Source of the DNA: Erwinia aphidicola
GTDB taxonomy: Bacteria; Pseudomonadota; Gammaproteobacteria; Enterobacterales; Enterobacteriaceae
Length of the DNA: 64,000 nt
Direction of reading: 5' to 3'
Assembly: GCF_024169515.1 (NCBI RefSeq)
Contig: NZ_JAMKCQ010000001.1
Location: 2,170,001-2,234,000, forward strand
Positions 41,999 to 52,145 of the stretch are shown here, piece by piece. Each line of letters begins with the position of its first letter. Position 1 is the stretch's first letter. The notes under the pieces are model-generated. The model was not told the DNA's origin. It saw only the letters and a program-made list of their open reading frames with translations, and ran no database searches. The position numbers were made by a program, and so were the translations under genes.

Positions 41999-43690
41999 TC
42001 AGAAGTCCCAGTTCAGGCTGAAGCCCAGCGTCACCGGGCTGGTTTTGAAGCCATCCGGTTTGGCGATCGGCACGCCGGCAAACAGGTCATAGCCGGTTTT
42101 TAATACGTTGCCGCGCAGCCCGACCACGCCACCGGCTAAGTGGTTACCCACCAGATCCTCAATGCCGTGGCCGCTGACATGCCCATAGTCAGCCCCCAGA
42201 TAGAGCTCCTGCGCAGGCAGCGGCGTGCTCCATGCCAAGTCGTTGCGCACCAGCCAGCCGCCGTTAGCGTTGAGGGTGCGTTCGCCGTCAAACCCGCGCA
42301 CGCTGTAGCGGCTGCCAATGGCGAACTGCTCCTGCGGCGTCAGCGGGGTGCTGCTGATCTGGCGCTGATACTGCACGCTGTAGCGGAAATTCTGGCTGCC
42401 GATGGCAAACGGCACGTTGAGCTGGCTGCTGAGCTGCACGATTTTGCTCAGCGCGGTGGCGTAGCCGTTGGACTCTTCCGGTGCGGGCAGCGCGCCAAAC
42501 CAGCGGGTGCCGCGCTGGTAGCTGACGCCCGCATCCAGCGTCGCCTGCCGGATGTAATGGCGGTGCTGCAGGCCGATGCGCCAGCCTGCGGTCTGGCGGC
42601 GTTGCACTTCCACTTCGGTATCGTTGACGTAGTTCTTTGACTCACGCATCAGTACCGCGTAGCTGAAGGTGGTTTTCTGGCTACCGCTGCGGTGCAGTAC
42701 TTCGCTGAGTTCGGCCGTCAGATTGCGGCTTTTACCGCTGTAGCGATAGTCACCGTTCAGCCCGGCGACGTTCTGATGGTAGTCATAGTCGCTGCCGGTG
42801 ACCGACAGCATCGCGTAGCGGAACGGCACCGAGTAGTGTGCGGTGACGTTCTGGCTGCCTTTGTCACTACCGGGCCTGACGGCGCGGGTGCCGGAGAGAT
42901 AGAACAGGTCGCTGAGCGAGAAGGGGTTATCCAGCGACAGGGTCATACCGCCCTGATAGCGCCCGGTGCTGCGGGTGCCGGAATCATCGAGCGAGGCGCC
43001 CAGACGCCAGATTTTCGCCTGCTGCCAGTGCAGCATGATGTCGCTTTCACCCGGCTGTTCGCCGGGGACGATCTCCATGCTGGCCTGCACGGTCGGCAGG
43101 CGTTGCAGGTTCTCCAGCCCCTGTTCGATATCGCGAAGATCCAGCAGATTACCGGAGCGGGCGGGGAAGGCATTAAACAGGGTGACGTAGCGGCCGCTGT
43201 CCGGGGTCAGTTTCACCTGGTGAACGTAGCCGGGCAGGAGGCTGAGCCGCAGGATGCCACTCTTCAAATCCTGCTGCGGTGCCAGCACGCGGGTGGTGAT
43301 ATAGCCGTGATCCACCAGTCTGTTCTGCATGCTGCTCATCAGCAGGTTGATGCCTTTGCCACCCAGGCACTGGCCCTGCGCCTGATTCGCCATGCGCTGC
43401 AGCGGCAGCCAGTGCGGTAAAGCGTCTTTGCCGCTTAGCACCACCTGGTCAATGTGGAAGCACGGGGTTTCCTGCGGGAATGCCAGTTTGCCGCTCTGGT
43501 CAACGTTGGGTTGCAGACGGATATCGGGCGTGGGCGGCAGCAGCTGCTGTTCAAGCGCCTTCTGCCGCTGCTGTTGCAAGATTAACTGCTCATCTGCCAG
43601 CGCCAGCGGGGAGACCATCAGCAGCGCAGGAAAAGCTAGCGCGCAGGGGCGGTAAGGCGCTGCCCGGCGCAAAAAATGAGGGAACAACAT
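41999..43690 (-). CDS. cdiB: CdiB, two-partner secretion outer-membrane transporter
   Basis: 563 residues of the FhaC/ShlB/HecB family: signal peptide (about 1-32, ending SPLALA|DEQ), a periplasmic helix, two POTRA domains (about 70-215) and a 16-strand barrel with the family motif [10 protein letters not shown] (about 460-469) and final Phe. It exports CdiA across the outer membrane. ATG 43690 is preferred to TTG 43693; AAGGA lies upstream. First gene of the cdiB-cdiC-ail-cdiA-cdiI operon. Confidence 0.9.
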   Translation of the reverse strand: MLFPHFLRRAAPYRPCALAFPALLMVSPLALADEQLILQQQRQKALEQQLLPPTPDIRLQPNVDQSGKLAFPQETPCFHIDQVVLSGKDALPHWLPLQRMANQAQGQCLGGKGINLLMSSMQNRLVDHGYITTRVLAPQQDLKSGILRLSLLPGYVHQVKLTPDSGRYVTLFNAFPARSGNLLDLRDIEQGLENLQRLPTVQASMEIVPGEQPGESDIMLHWQQAKIWRLGASLDDSGTRSTGRYQGGMTLSLDNPFSLSDLFYLSGTRAVRPGSDKGSQNVTAHYSVPFRYAMLSVTGSDYDYHQNVAGLNGDYRYSGKSRNLTAELSEVLHRSGSQKTTFSYAVLMRESKNYVNDTEVEVQRRQTAGWRIGLQHRHYIRQATLDAGVSYQRGTRWFGALPAPEESNGYATALSKIVQLSSQLNVPFAIGSQNFRYSVQYQRQISSTPLTPQEQFAIGSRYSVRGFDGERTLNANGGWLVRNDLAWSTPLPAQELYLGADYGHVSGHGIEDLVGNHLAGGVVGLRGNVLKTGYDLFAGVPIAKPDGFKTSPVTLGFSLNWDF

Positions 43691-44028
43691 CAAACAATCC
43701 TTGTTAATGAAACGCTTAATAATTAGCCATGTTGAGGTGGCGAATAATAGGAACAGCCTGGTCGTTTTGCAACCAGTTGATGCGTTTCTAAGGGATCTTC
43801 TTAAGCGCAGCGGGGGGAGTTAACCCGCTATTTCTGAGTCAGGCTGAGGTTTTTGCTGCGTGTTGCCACCGTGCTGATTTTACCGATATGACCCGGTCAG
43901 TTCGCGCCAGGCAGGACAAAACAGAGGGCGCAGCAGAAGATGATAAATTTGTCATCTTTGCTCGTCGCCGCGCAGTAATGGTTTATTCTGTCGCTTGAGT
44001 TTTTCCGGTAAATCATAAGGATCGCACG
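43691..44028. promoter_or_regulatory. Divergent region between cdiB and the formyltransferase gene
   Basis: 338 bases without a supported gene. It must carry the cdi operon promoter and that of the formyltransferase gene, whose Shine-Dalgarno (AAGGA) is near 44020. I see no clear PmrA box here. Confidence 0.4.
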
Positions 44029-44916
44029 ATGAAGACGGTGGTGTTTGGCTATCACGATATGGGATGCAGTGGATTGCAGGCGCTGCTGGCGGCCGGTTAT
44101 GAGGTCATGGCGGTTTTCACCCATGCCGATGTGCCGGGTGAAAATCACTTCCACGGTTCGCTGGCACAGCAGGCCGCTGAGCAGGGCATTGCGGTGTTTA
44201 TGCCTGAAGATATCAATCAGCCATCCATCGTCGCGCAGCTCAGGGCGCTGGCACCTGAAGCGATTTTTTGTTTCTCATACCGTCAGGCGCTGAATGCAGA
44301 GATTCGCGCCTGTGCCAGCGTGGGAGCTTTCAATGTGCATGCCTCCCTGCTGCCTGCCCATCGCGGCAGGGCACACCTGAACTGGGCGCTGATTAAAGGG
44401 GATAAAGAGACCGGCGTCACGCTCCACCGTATCACCGAGCGGCCCGATGCCGGGCCGATACTTGCTCAACAGCGGGTGGCCATTACCCCACAGGATGATG
44501 TTTTTTCGCTGCATAACAAGCTGGTCGCCACCAGTGCGGCGCAGTTGGCCCTCTGGCTTCCTGCGCTGAAGGCAGGGCGGCTGACGGAAACGGAACAGGA
44601 CGAAAGCCAGGCCAGCAGTTTTGGTGCGCGTAAGCCTGAAGACGGTGAAATCCATTGGCAGCAGAGCGCCGACGAGGTTCACAATCTTATCCGTGCGCTG
44701 ACGCGGCCCTGGCCAGGCGCTTTTAGCGGCTATCAGGGGCAGCGCATCATCATCTGGCAGAGCCGGGCGATCAACGAATCTTCCCCGCAACCGCCGGGCA
44801 CCCTGATTTCGATCTCACCGCTGATGGTTGCCTGTGGTTCTGGGGCGTTGGAAATCCTACACGCGGAGTGTGTGGCCATGGCCAATATGGCGGTTGGCGA
44901 TAAATTAAGCGGCTGA
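44029..44916 (+). CDS. Stand-alone ArnA-type formyltransferase
   Basis: A 295-residue protein matching the N-terminal half of ArnA, with the catalytic triad at the same positions: Asn102 and His104 (FNVHASLLP) and Asp140 (PDAGPI). ArnA-N uses formyl-tetrahydrofolate to formylate UDP-4-amino-4-deoxy-arabinose. The protein ends shortly after CGSGALEIL, where ArnA continues into its decarboxylase, and keeps a short remnant of the linker. It therefore looks like a paralogue of arnA (50163) that has lost or never had the decarboxylase. Lying before eptA, it may formylate a related amino sugar in envelope modification. Confidence 0.78.
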   Translation: MKTVVFGYHDMGCSGLQALLAAGYEVMAVFTHADVPGENHFHGSLAQQAAEQGIAVFMPEDINQPSIVAQLRALAPEAIFCFSYRQALNAEIRACASVGAFNVHASLLPAHRGRAHLNWALIKGDKETGVTLHRITERPDAGPILAQQRVAITPQDDVFSLHNKLVATSAAQLALWLPALKAGRLTETEQDESQASSFGARKPEDGEIHWQQSADEVHNLIRALTRPWPGAFSGYQGQRIIIWQSRAINESSPQPPGTLISISPLMVACGSGALEILHAECVAMANMAVGDKLSG

Positions 44917-44988
44917 GCGTAGAGTAAGCAGCGTTATTTTATTGATAATAAAAGTAAAAAAAATCTCCATGTCATATTTATTAAATGC

Positions 44989-45005
44989 CTTAAGGTATTC
45001 CTAAT
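44989..45005 (+). promoter_or_regulatory. PmrA box upstream of eptA
   Basis: CTTAAG-GTATT-CCTAAT, one mismatch from the direct-repeat consensus YTTAAK-N5-YTTAAK, 50 bases upstream of the eptA start. Fits PmrA control of eptA as in Salmonella pmrC. Confidence 0.65.
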
Positions 45006-45054
45006 CTGCGGTGGCGACACTGGGTGCAATTGTTTGATAATGGGCCCAAAAGTT

Positions 45055-46692
45055 ATGCCACTGCTTTACTTTAAAAGACCAGCGCTGAGCCGCATCTCTT
45101 ATCTGATTCTCTTTTCACTCTATATCTCAGTCTTTCTGAATATTGCCTATTACCGTCAGGTTTTAGTGGATATGCCGCTTGATAACCTGCGCACCGTGCT
45201 GGTGTTCCTGTCGATGCCGGTGGTGGCTTTTAGCGTGATTAATATCATCACCACGCTGGCCTCGTTCCTGTGGCTCGACCGCCCGGTGATTGCCCTGTTT
45301 ATCCTGGTCTCGGCCTGCGCGCAGTATTTCATTATCAATTACGGCATTGTGCTCGACCGTTCGATGATCGTGAACATGATGGACACCACCGCATCGGAGA
45401 CCTTTGCGCTACTGACGCCGAAAATGGTGATTACGCTGCTGCTGACGGCGGTACTGATGATGGTGATGGCGTTCTGGGTGCGGATTAAAAAGACGCAGCC
45501 GCTGTGGAGAAGCGCGCTCTATCGCCTGATCGGCGTGGCGATCTCCATCTGCCTGATCCTGCTGGTGGCGCTGTTCTTCTACAAAGATTATGCCTCGCTG
45601 TTTCGCAATAATAAGGAACTGGTGAAGGCGTTAAGCCCGTCGAACAGCATTGTCGCCTCGCTCTCTTATTACTCGCATCAGAAGCTGGCGAATGCTCCGC
45701 TGATTAAGATTGGCGAGGATGCAAAGCTAAACCCGTTAATGAGCGGCGGTAAAAAAAATCTGACCATTATCGTGCTGGGTGAAACCACGCGCGCGGACAA
45801 CTTCTCGCTGGGCGGCACTTATTCGCGTGAGACCACGCCGCTGCTGGCAAAAGAGGATGTGGCTTACTTCCCGCACACCATTTCGTGCGGCACGGCCACG
45901 GCGGTGTCGGTGCCCTGCATGTTCTCCAATATGCCACGCGCCCATTACGACAGCGACCTTGCCGCTCACCAGGAGGGGATGCTGGATATCATTCAGCGCG
46001 CCGGTATTCAGGTGCTGTGGAAGGATAACGATGGCGGCTGTAAAGGGGCCTGCGATCGCGTGCCGCATGAGGATGTCACCAGCCTGAACCTGGCAGATAT
46101 GTGCATCAACGGTGAATGTTACGACGAGGCGCTGTTCCACAATCTTGAGGATTATATTCAGAACCTGAAAGGCAACGGCGTCATTGTTCTGCACACCATC
46201 GGCAGCCACGGCCCGACCTACTGGCACCGTTATCCGCCACAGTTCCGCAAATTTACCCCGACCTGTGATACCAGCCAGATTCAGGAGTGCTCGCAGCAGC
46301 AGCTGATAAATACTTACGACAATACCATTCTGTATATCGATTACATCGTCGATAAAGCGATTAACGTGCTGAAATCACATCAGGATCGGTACACCACCAG
46401 CCTGGTTTATCTCTCCGATCACGGTGAGTCGCTGGGGGAAAACGGCGCCTATCTGCACGGCCTGCCGTATGCGATTGCGCCGATGACGCAGAAGCACGTC
46501 CCGATGTTGATCTGGCTGTCGCCGGACTATCAGCAGCGCTATGGCGTTAACGGCGAGTGTCTGAAAAAGCTGGCGAAAAACGATGAGTTTTCTCAGGACA
46601 ACCTGTTCTCCACGATGCTGGGATTAACCGGCACGCAGACCAAAGAGTATGTTCCAGGGGATGACATTCTGACGTCATGCCGGAGTCGATAA
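45055..46692 (+). CDS. eptA: Lipid A phosphoethanolamine transferase
   Basis: A 545-residue inner-membrane enzyme with five N-terminal helices and a periplasmic alkaline-phosphatase-like domain. The catalytic nucleophile Thr280 lies in SCGTATAVSVPCMFS, and metal ligands include Glu243 (LGETTRADN) and Asp455/His456 (LSDHGES). It moves phosphoethanolamine from phosphatidylethanolamine to lipid A phosphates, lowering surface charge and polymyxin binding. ATG 45055 aligns with the E. coli start; TTG 45034 and ATG 45040 are upstream alternatives. It is followed after three bases by basR, as in E. coli, and has a PmrA box upstream. Confidence 0.92.
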   Translation: MPLLYFKRPALSRISYLILFSLYISVFLNIAYYRQVLVDMPLDNLRTVLVFLSMPVVAFSVINIITTLASFLWLDRPVIALFILVSACAQYFIINYGIVLDRSMIVNMMDTTASETFALLTPKMVITLLLTAVLMMVMAFWVRIKKTQPLWRSALYRLIGVAISICLILLVALFFYKDYASLFRNNKELVKALSPSNSIVASLSYYSHQKLANAPLIKIGEDAKLNPLMSGGKKNLTIIVLGETTRADNFSLGGTYSRETTPLLAKEDVAYFPHTISCGTATAVSVPCMFSNMPRAHYDSDLAAHQEGMLDIIQRAGIQVLWKDNDGGCKGACDRVPHEDVTSLNLADMCINGECYDEALFHNLEDYIQNLKGNGVIVLHTIGSHGPTYWHRYPPQFRKFTPTCDTSQIQECSQQQLINTYDNTILYIDYIVDKAINVLKSHQDRYTTSLVYLSDHGESLGENGAYLHGLPYAIAPMTQKHVPMLIWLSPDYQQRYGVNGECLKKLAKNDEFSQDNLFSTMLGLTGTQTKEYVPGDDILTSCRSR

Positions 46693-46695
46693 TCC

Positions 46696-47370
46696 ATGAA
46701 AATTCTTATTGTCGAGCATGATGCCCTGCTTTTGCAGGGCCTTATTCTGGCACTGGAAGGCGAAGGTTATGTTTGCGAAGGGGTCGCCACCCGGCGGGAG
46801 GCGGAAACGCATCTCGCTTCCGGCTTATACCAGCTGGTGATCCTTGACCTCGGGCTGCCGGACGGCGCGGGCCTCTACCTGCTGTCACATTTATGCCACC
46901 AGATTAAACGCTTGCCGGTGCTGATTATCACCGCCCGCGACGCGGTCGATGAGCGTATTGCCGGGCTTGAAGCCGGTGCGGACGATGACATCATCAAGCC
47001 CTTTTCGAACCAGGAGCTGCTGGCGCGGGTGCATAAACTGACCCACTCCGGGATTCGCGGGCGACAGCAGGTGGTGGTCGACGATCTGCGCCTCGAAATG
47101 AAATATCGCCAGATTTTTATGAACGATCGGGCGCTCGAAATTACCCCCAAAGAGTATGTCATCCTGGCGCGCCTGATGATGAGCGTTGGCAACCCGGTGC
47201 ACCGCGATACGCTGTGTGAGGATATTTATCAGCGCAGGAGCCAACCCACCACCAACGTACTGGAAGTGCATATCCATAACTTACGGGAGAAAATTGGCAA
47301 AGAGCGCATTCGCACGGTGCGTAGCTTTGGCTATGCGTTAATCAGGCAGGGGGAAAAAGACAAAACCTGA
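46696..47370 (+). CDS. basR: PmrA/BasR-type response regulator with altered receiver residues
   Basis: A 224-residue OmpR-family regulator. The phosphorylation Asp51 (LDLGLPD), Thr79 and Lys101 are kept, and the DNA-binding domain (TPKEYVILARLM ... TNVLEVHIHNLREKIG) is intact. But the acidic pocket reads VEHD instead of VEDD (His8 in place of the metal-binding Asp), and the switch aromatic in GADDY-x-x-KPF is Asp98 (GADDDIIKPF). Both changes would be expected to weaken phosphoryl control. It is co-transcribed with eptA. The sensor kinase gene basS/pmrB that normally follows is missing; instead a PmrR-like gene lies on the other strand. Confidence 0.87.
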   Translation: MKILIVEHDALLLQGLILALEGEGYVCEGVATRREAETHLASGLYQLVILDLGLPDGAGLYLLSHLCHQIKRLPVLIITARDAVDERIAGLEAGADDDIIKPFSNQELLARVHKLTHSGIRGRQQVVVDDLRLEMKYRQIFMNDRALEITPKEYVILARLMMSVGNPVHRDTLCEDIYQRRSQPTTNVLEVHIHNLREKIGKERIRTVRSFGYALIRQGEKDKT

Positions 47371-47389
47371 TGACAGCATGAGGTGGGGT

Positions 47390-47476
47390 TCACAGAGTAA
47401 ACCAGATGTACAGAAAGCTCACCAGGGCCAGCGAAGTGAGCGCCAGCGCGGCTGACGCGTTAATTACCGATTTCAT
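47390..47476 (-). CDS. pmrR: PmrR-like 28-residue membrane peptide
   Basis: ATG 47476 with AGGAG nine bases upstream, stop at 47390. A single membrane helix rich in Ala and Leu that ends SFLYIWFTL. PmrR of Salmonella and E. coli (29 residues) ends SFLYIWFATY and inhibits LpxT, the enzyme that adds a second phosphate to lipid A, freeing the site for EptA. The start is preceded by a near-perfect PmrA box at 47519-47535, the regulation known for pmrR. It lies convergent with basR, 20 bases apart. Too short for routine gene callers. Confidence 0.8.
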   Translation of the reverse strand: MKSVINASAALALTSLALVSFLYIWFTL

Positions 47477-47518
47477 CACGACAGACTCCTGAAAAAAAAG
47501 TAATGATATGGCTAAAAT

Positions 47519-47535
47519 ATTAAGACCACCTTAAG
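47519..47535 (-). promoter_or_regulatory. PmrA box upstream of pmrR
   Basis: Minus strand CTTAAG-GTGGT-CTTAAT, a full match to the PmrA direct-repeat consensus, 43 bases upstream of the PmrR start. TATCAT further down can serve as a -10. Confidence 0.8.
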
Positions 47536-48045
47536 GCAGCGTTAATTTTCCCCCTCCTGTTTTTGATCCGCCCGCTGCACGATTTCTGCGCACCGTTTCT
47601 GGCCGCTGTCGCCTCAATTTCTTACTCTTTTAACTCTTCCTTTCTCCCTCCTTGTTACCCGGCCAAATTGCCAGTCGCGCAATATGTGCTCTTTTTTTCC
47701 TGACAGGGAGAAACCCGAAGCGGCAAAGTATCGTAGCGCTCGTGAAATCTTTGTGCGCATAACTCATTATTTTGTTTGGGTAATTTTAATTTCTCTTCTA
47801 CGGAGATAGATTGTTCAGCGTTGCGTTTAATGTTTAGTTAAGGAAGCTCATATAGGATTAATCTGCATCTCATGATGGGCGTGGGCTGAGATAACCTGCG
47901 GCTATTCCCGACAGAAAAATATGCGTGCTGAGAGCTAACTGTCACATTTAAGTAAAATTTTATGTGTAATTACTATCCCTGCGGGACGCCAGAAAAGCAC
48001 GTTGTGCTAAATTGAACAGACTGAAAACATTAAAGGATTTTAATA
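47536..48045. other. Non-coding region between pmrR and arnB
   Basis: About 510 bases without a supported gene. It contains the arnB PmrA box (47826-47842) and, from about 47850, an arnB leader of nearly 200 bases. No trace of basS/pmrB was recognised. AT-rich compared with the flanking genes. Confidence 0.5.
47826..47842 (+). promoter_or_regulatory. PmrA box upstream of arnB
   Basis: TTTAAT-GTTTA-GTTAAG, one mismatch from YTTAAK-N5-YTTAAK. TATAGG at about 47851 is a possible -10. Fits PmrA control of the arn operon. Confidence 0.6.
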
Positions 48046-49182
48046 ATGGCGTTCCTTCCCTTTTCGCGCCCTTCACTGGGTGAAGCGGAGCTGGCCGCGG
48101 TACAGGAAGTATTTCAATCCGGCTGGATCACTACCGGGCCAAAGTGTGCTGAGCTCGAACAGGCGTTCTGCCAGCTAACCGGTAATCAGCATGCCATCGC
48201 CGTAAGTTCGGCCACGGCAGGTATGCACGTCACGCTGATGGCGTTAAATATTCAGGCGGGTGATGAAGTGATCACGCCGTCAATGACCTGGGTTTCAACG
48301 CTGAATATCATCACGCTGCTGGGCGCTACGCCGGTGATGATCGATGTTGACCCGGAGACGTTAATGGTCACGCCAGAGGCGGTTGCAGCGGCGATCACCC
48401 CACGTACCAAAGCGATCATTCCCGTCCATTACGCCGGTGCGCCTGCGGATATCGACGCCATTCAGGCCATTGGTCAGCGCCACGGTATTGCGGTGATTGA
48501 GGATGCCGCGCACGCGGCGGGGACCTACTATCACCAGCGCCATGTCGGCGGGCAGGGGACTGCAATTTTCTCCTTCCACGCCATCAAAAATATGACCTGC
48601 GCAGAAGGCGGGCTGGTGGTGACGGACGACGCCGCGCTGGCCGAGCGCATTCGCATGCTGAAATTCCACGGCCTCGGCGTTGATGCGTTTGACCGCCAGA
48701 CTCACGGCCGCCAGCCGCAGGCGGAGGTGATCTCCCCCGGGTTTAAATACAACCTGCCGGATATCAGCGCGGCAATCGCGCTGGTACAGCTGGCAAAGCT
48801 GGACGAGATCAACGCCCGCCGCAGCGCCATCGCACAGCGTTATCTTGCCGCGCTGCAGGACACGCCATTCAAGCCGCTGGCCCAGCCGGGATGGCCACAC
48901 CGGCACGCCTGGCATCTGTTTATTATTCGCGTCGACGAGACCACCTGCGGCATCTCCCGCGATGGGTTGATGCAGGCGCTGAAAGCGCAGGATATTGGCA
49001 CCGGGCTGCATTTCCGCGCGGCGCATACCCACCGCTATTACCGCGAACGCTATCCGCAGCTCTCGCTGCCTGCTACCGAGTGGAACAGCGAGCGTATCTG
49101 CTCCATCCCGCTTTTTCCTGATATGACCGACAGTGACGTCGAGCGCGTGATTACTGCACTGCGCGGGCTTGCCGGGGTTTAA
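48046..49182 (+). CDS. arnB: UDP-4-amino-4-deoxy-L-arabinose-oxoglutarate aminotransferase
   Basis: A 378-residue PLP enzyme of the DegT/DnrJ/EryC1 family. It aminates the UDP-4-keto-pentose made by the ArnA decarboxylase. Visible are [14 protein letters not shown] (about residues 53-66), the [11 protein letters not shown] block (about 151-161) and the PLP lysine in [15 protein letters not shown] (about 173-187). First gene of a seven-gene operon with overlapping or nearly overlapping starts. AAGGA precedes ATG 48046. PmrA control is likely from the box at 47826. Confidence 0.93.
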   Translation: MAFLPFSRPSLGEAELAAVQEVFQSGWITTGPKCAELEQAFCQLTGNQHAIAVSSATAGMHVTLMALNIQAGDEVITPSMTWVSTLNIITLLGATPVMIDVDPETLMVTPEAVAAAITPRTKAIIPVHYAGAPADIDAIQAIGQRHGIAVIEDAAHAAGTYYHQRHVGGQGTAIFSFHAIKNMTCAEGGLVVTDDAALAERIRMLKFHGLGVDAFDRQTHGRQPQAEVISPGFKYNLPDISAAIALVQLAKLDEINARRSAIAQRYLAALQDTPFKPLAQPGWPHRHAWHLFIIRVDETTCGISRDGLMQALKAQDIGTGLHFRAAHTHRYYRERYPQLSLPATEWNSERICSIPLFPDMTDSDVERVITALRGLAGV

Positions 49183-50163
49183 ATGATGACGGATAAAAAA
49201 ATTGAGAAAGTGTCGGTGGTGATCCCGGTTTATAACGAGCAGGAGAGCCTGCCCGAGCTGATCCGCCGCACCGAGGCTGCCTGTCAAACGCTGAATCTGC
49301 GGTATGAAATCCTGCTGGTGGATGACGGCAGCCAGGATGCCTCCGCCGAGATGATCGCCGCCGCCGCCGAAACGGCCGGCAGCCATGTGGTGGCGGTGCT
49401 GCTGAACCGCAACTACGGCCAGCACTCGGCGATTATGGCCGGGTTTAGCCATGTGAGCGGCGATCTCATCATCACGCTGGACGCGGATTTACAAAACCCG
49501 CCGGAAGAGATCCCCCGGCTGGTTGCTGCTGCTCAGGAAGGGTATGACGTGGTGGGCACGGTGCGCCAGAACCGCCAGGACAGCTGGTTCCGCCGCCGCG
49601 CGTCGCGCACCATCAACCACCTTATCCAGCGCGTTACGGGTAAGGCGATGGGGGATTATGGCTGCATGCTGCGCGCCTATCGTCGCCATATTATCGATGC
49701 GATGCTCAACTGCCATGAGCGCAGCACCTTTATTCCGATCCTCGCCAATACCTTTGCGCGCCGTACCATTGAGCTGCCGGTGACGCACGCCGAGCGCGAG
49801 TTTGGCGACTCTAAATACAGCTTTATGCGCCTGATTAACCTGATGTATGACCTGGTGACCTGCCTGACCACCACGCCGCTGCGCATGCTCAGCGTGCTTG
49901 GCAGCCTGATTGCGCTGTCAGGGTTTGCCTTCTCCCTGATGTTGATCGTGCTGCGCCTGTTTTTCGGTGCCGCCTGGGCGGGCGAAGGTGTCTTTGTGCT
50001 GTTTGCCATCCTGTTTATGTTTATCGGGGCGCAGTTTATCGGTATGGGGCTGCTCGGTGAATATATCGGCCGCATCTACAACGATGTGCGGGCCAGACCT
50101 CGCTATTTTATTCAACGCGTTATCCATCCTAAGAAAGACGCTTCAGTACAGGAATCCGAGTAA
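49183..50163 (+). CDS. arnC: Undecaprenyl-phosphate 4-deoxy-4-formamido-L-arabinose transferase
   Basis: A 326-residue GT2 glycosyltransferase that moves the formylated sugar from UDP to undecaprenyl phosphate at the cytoplasmic face. [13 protein letters not shown] (about residues 11-23), DDGSQD and [12 protein letters not shown] (about 97-108, with the metal-binding DxD-like part) are typical, and two C-terminal membrane helices (about 236-300) anchor it. The start directly follows the arnB stop, and the stop overlaps the arnA start (TAATG). Confidence 0.93.
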   Translation: MMTDKKIEKVSVVIPVYNEQESLPELIRRTEAACQTLNLRYEILLVDDGSQDASAEMIAAAAETAGSHVVAVLLNRNYGQHSAIMAGFSHVSGDLIITLDADLQNPPEEIPRLVAAAQEGYDVVGTVRQNRQDSWFRRRASRTINHLIQRVTGKAMGDYGCMLRAYRRHIIDAMLNCHERSTFIPILANTFARRTIELPVTHAEREFGDSKYSFMRLINLMYDLVTCLTTTPLRMLSVLGSLIALSGFAFSLMLIVLRLFFGAAWAGEGVFVLFAILFMFIGAQFIGMGLLGEYIGRIYNDVRARPRYFIQRVIHPKKDASVQESE

Positions 50164-52145
50164 TGAAAACCATCGTTTTTGCTTATCACGACATGGGCTG
50201 TGCGGGTATCCGCGCGCTGCTTCAGGCAGGTTTTTCCATCAGCGCGATTTTCACCCATGCCGATCGGGCGTCTGAGAATCATTTCTTTGGCTCGGTAGCG
50301 CGTCTGGCGGCGGAAAACAGCATCCCGGTGTATGCCCCTGATGACGTCAATCACCCGCTGTGGATCGACCGTATTCAGGCGATGGCACCAGACCTGATTT
50401 TCTCCTTCTACTATCGCAACCTGCTTTGCGACCGCATCCTTAACAGCGCGCAGCACGGCGCGTTTAACCTGCATGGTTCCCTGTTGCCGAAATATCGTGG
50501 CCGCGCGCCGCTTAACTGGGCGCTGGTTAATGGGGAAAGCGAAACCGGGGTCACGCTGCACCGCATGGTGAAACAGGCCGATGCGGGTGAGATTGTGGCC
50601 CAGCAGCGTGTCAGCATTGAAGCGGAAGATAACGCGCTGACGCTGCACCATAAGATGGTGAAGAGCGCCAGCACGCTGCTGGAAAACATTCTGCCGGTGA
50701 TGAAGCAGGGCACCATCACCGGCCAGCCGCAGGATGAAACGCAGGCAACGGTGGTGGGCCGCCGTACGCCAGAAGATGGGCGTATTAACTGGGCGCTTTC
50801 GGCGCAGCAGGTCAATAACCTGATCCGCGCCGTCACCGATCCGTGGCCGGGCGCTTTTGCCTATGCCGGGACCTCAAAATTTGTGGTGTGGAAAGCCAAA
50901 GTGCTGGCGAGCAACAGCCAGGCTAAGCCAGGCACCGTGCTGTCAGCAGAGCCGTTTGTGGTGGCCTGCGGTGACGGTGCGCTGGAAATTCTCACTGGTC
51001 AGACCGAAAACAGCGTCTATATGAACGGCAGCCAGCTGGCGCAGAACCTTGGCATGGTAACGGGCGCGCTGCTCTACTCCAGGCCGGTCGCGGCGATCAA
51101 ACGCCGCACGCGCGTGCTGATCCTGGGCGTCAATGGCTTTATCGGTAACCACCTGACCGAGCGTCTGCTGCGCGATGACAATTTTGACGTGTTTGGCCTC
51201 GATATCGGTTCCGATGCCATCAGCCGCTTTGTCGGCCATCCCCGTTTCCAGTTTGTCGAAGGGGATATCAGCATTCACTCCGAGTGGATCGAGTATCACA
51301 TCAAAAAATGTGACGTGATCCTGCCGCTGGTTGCCATCGCCACGCCAATTGAATACACCCGCAATCCGCTCCGGGTATTTGAACTGGACTTCGAAGAGAA
51401 CCTCAAAATCATTCGTGACTGCGTGAAGTACGGTAAGCGCATCATCTTCCCGTCGACGTCCGAAGTGTACGGGATGTGTACCGATGCCAACTTCGATGAG
51501 GATAACTCCAACCTGGTGGTTGGCCCCATCAACAAACAGCGCTGGATTTACTCGGTGTCGAAGCAGCTGCTGGACCGCGTCATCTGGGCATATGGCGAAA
51601 AAGAGGGGCTGCGCTTTACGCTGTTCCGCCCGTTTAACTGGATGGGACCGCGCCTTGATAACCTGAATGCCGCGCGCATTGGCAGCTCGCGCGCCATTAC
51701 CCAGCTCATTCTTAATCTGGTGGAAGGTTCGCCGATCAAGCTGATTGACGGTGGCCGTCAGAAGCGATGCTTCACCGATATCAGCGACGGCATTGAAGCG
51801 CTGTTCCGCATTATAGAAAACAGAGATAACAACTGCGATGGGCAGATTGTGAATATCGGTAATCCGGATAACGAAGCCAGTATCAAAGAGCTGGCCGAAT
51901 GCCTGCTCGCCAGCTTTGAGCGCCATCCGCTGCGCGACCGCTTCCCGCCGTTTGCCGGCTTCCGCGAGGTGGAAAGCAGCAGCTATTACGGTAAAGGCTA
52001 TCAGGATGTGGAACATCGCAAGCCGTCTATCCGTAATGCCAAACGTCTGCTGGGTTGGGTTCCGACGGTGGAGATGAACACCACCATCGATAACACGCTC
52101 GACTTCTTCCTGCGCACCGTTGAGCTGCAGGAGGGCGATGAATGA
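50163..52145 (+). CDS. arnA: Bifunctional UDP-L-Ara4N formyltransferase / UDP-GlcA C-4-decarboxylase
   Basis: 660 residues. The N-terminal formyltransferase (about 1-304) has Asn102, His104 (FNLHGSLLP) and Asp140 (ADAGEI). The C-terminal oxidative decarboxylase (about 315-660) starts with the Rossmann motif [10 protein letters not shown] and contains [10 protein letters not shown] (Ser/Glu of the active site), the Tyr-x3-Lys catalytic pair YSVSKQ and the late Arg. Both steps of Ara4N synthesis are thus present. Full length as in E. coli. Overlaps arnD by four bases. Confidence 0.94.
   Translation: MKTIVFAYHDMGCAGIRALLQAGFSISAIFTHADRASENHFFGSVARLAAENSIPVYAPDDVNHPLWIDRIQAMAPDLIFSFYYRNLLCDRILNSAQHGAFNLHGSLLPKYRGRAPLNWALVNGESETGVTLHRMVKQADAGEIVAQQRVSIEAEDNALTLHHKMVKSASTLLENILPVMKQGTITGQPQDETQATVVGRRTPEDGRINWALSAQQVNNLIRAVTDPWPGAFAYAGTSKFVVWKAKVLASNSQAKPGTVLSAEPFVVACGDGALEILTGQTENSVYMNGSQLAQNLGMVTGALLYSRPVAAIKRRTRVLILGVNGFIGNHLTERLLRDDNFDVFGLDIGSDAISRFVGHPRFQFVEGDISIHSEWIEYHIKKCDVILPLVAIATPIEYTRNPLRVFELDFEENLKIIRDCVKYGKRIIFPSTSEVYGMCTDANFDEDNSNLVVGPINKQRWIYSVSKQLLDRVIWAYGEKEGLRFTLFRPFNWMGPRLDNLNAARIGSSRAITQLILNLVEGSPIKLIDGGRQKRCFTDISDGIEALFRIIENRDNNCDGQIVNIGNPDNEASIKELAECLLASFERHPLRDRFPPFAGFREVESSSYYGKGYQDVEHRKPSIRNAKRLLGWVPTVEMNTTIDNTLDFFLRTVELQEGDE

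Noticed and set aside
47536..47825. Remnant of the basS/pmrB kinase gene
   Set aside because: None of the frames on either strand shows histidine kinase motifs; nothing supports a degraded copy.
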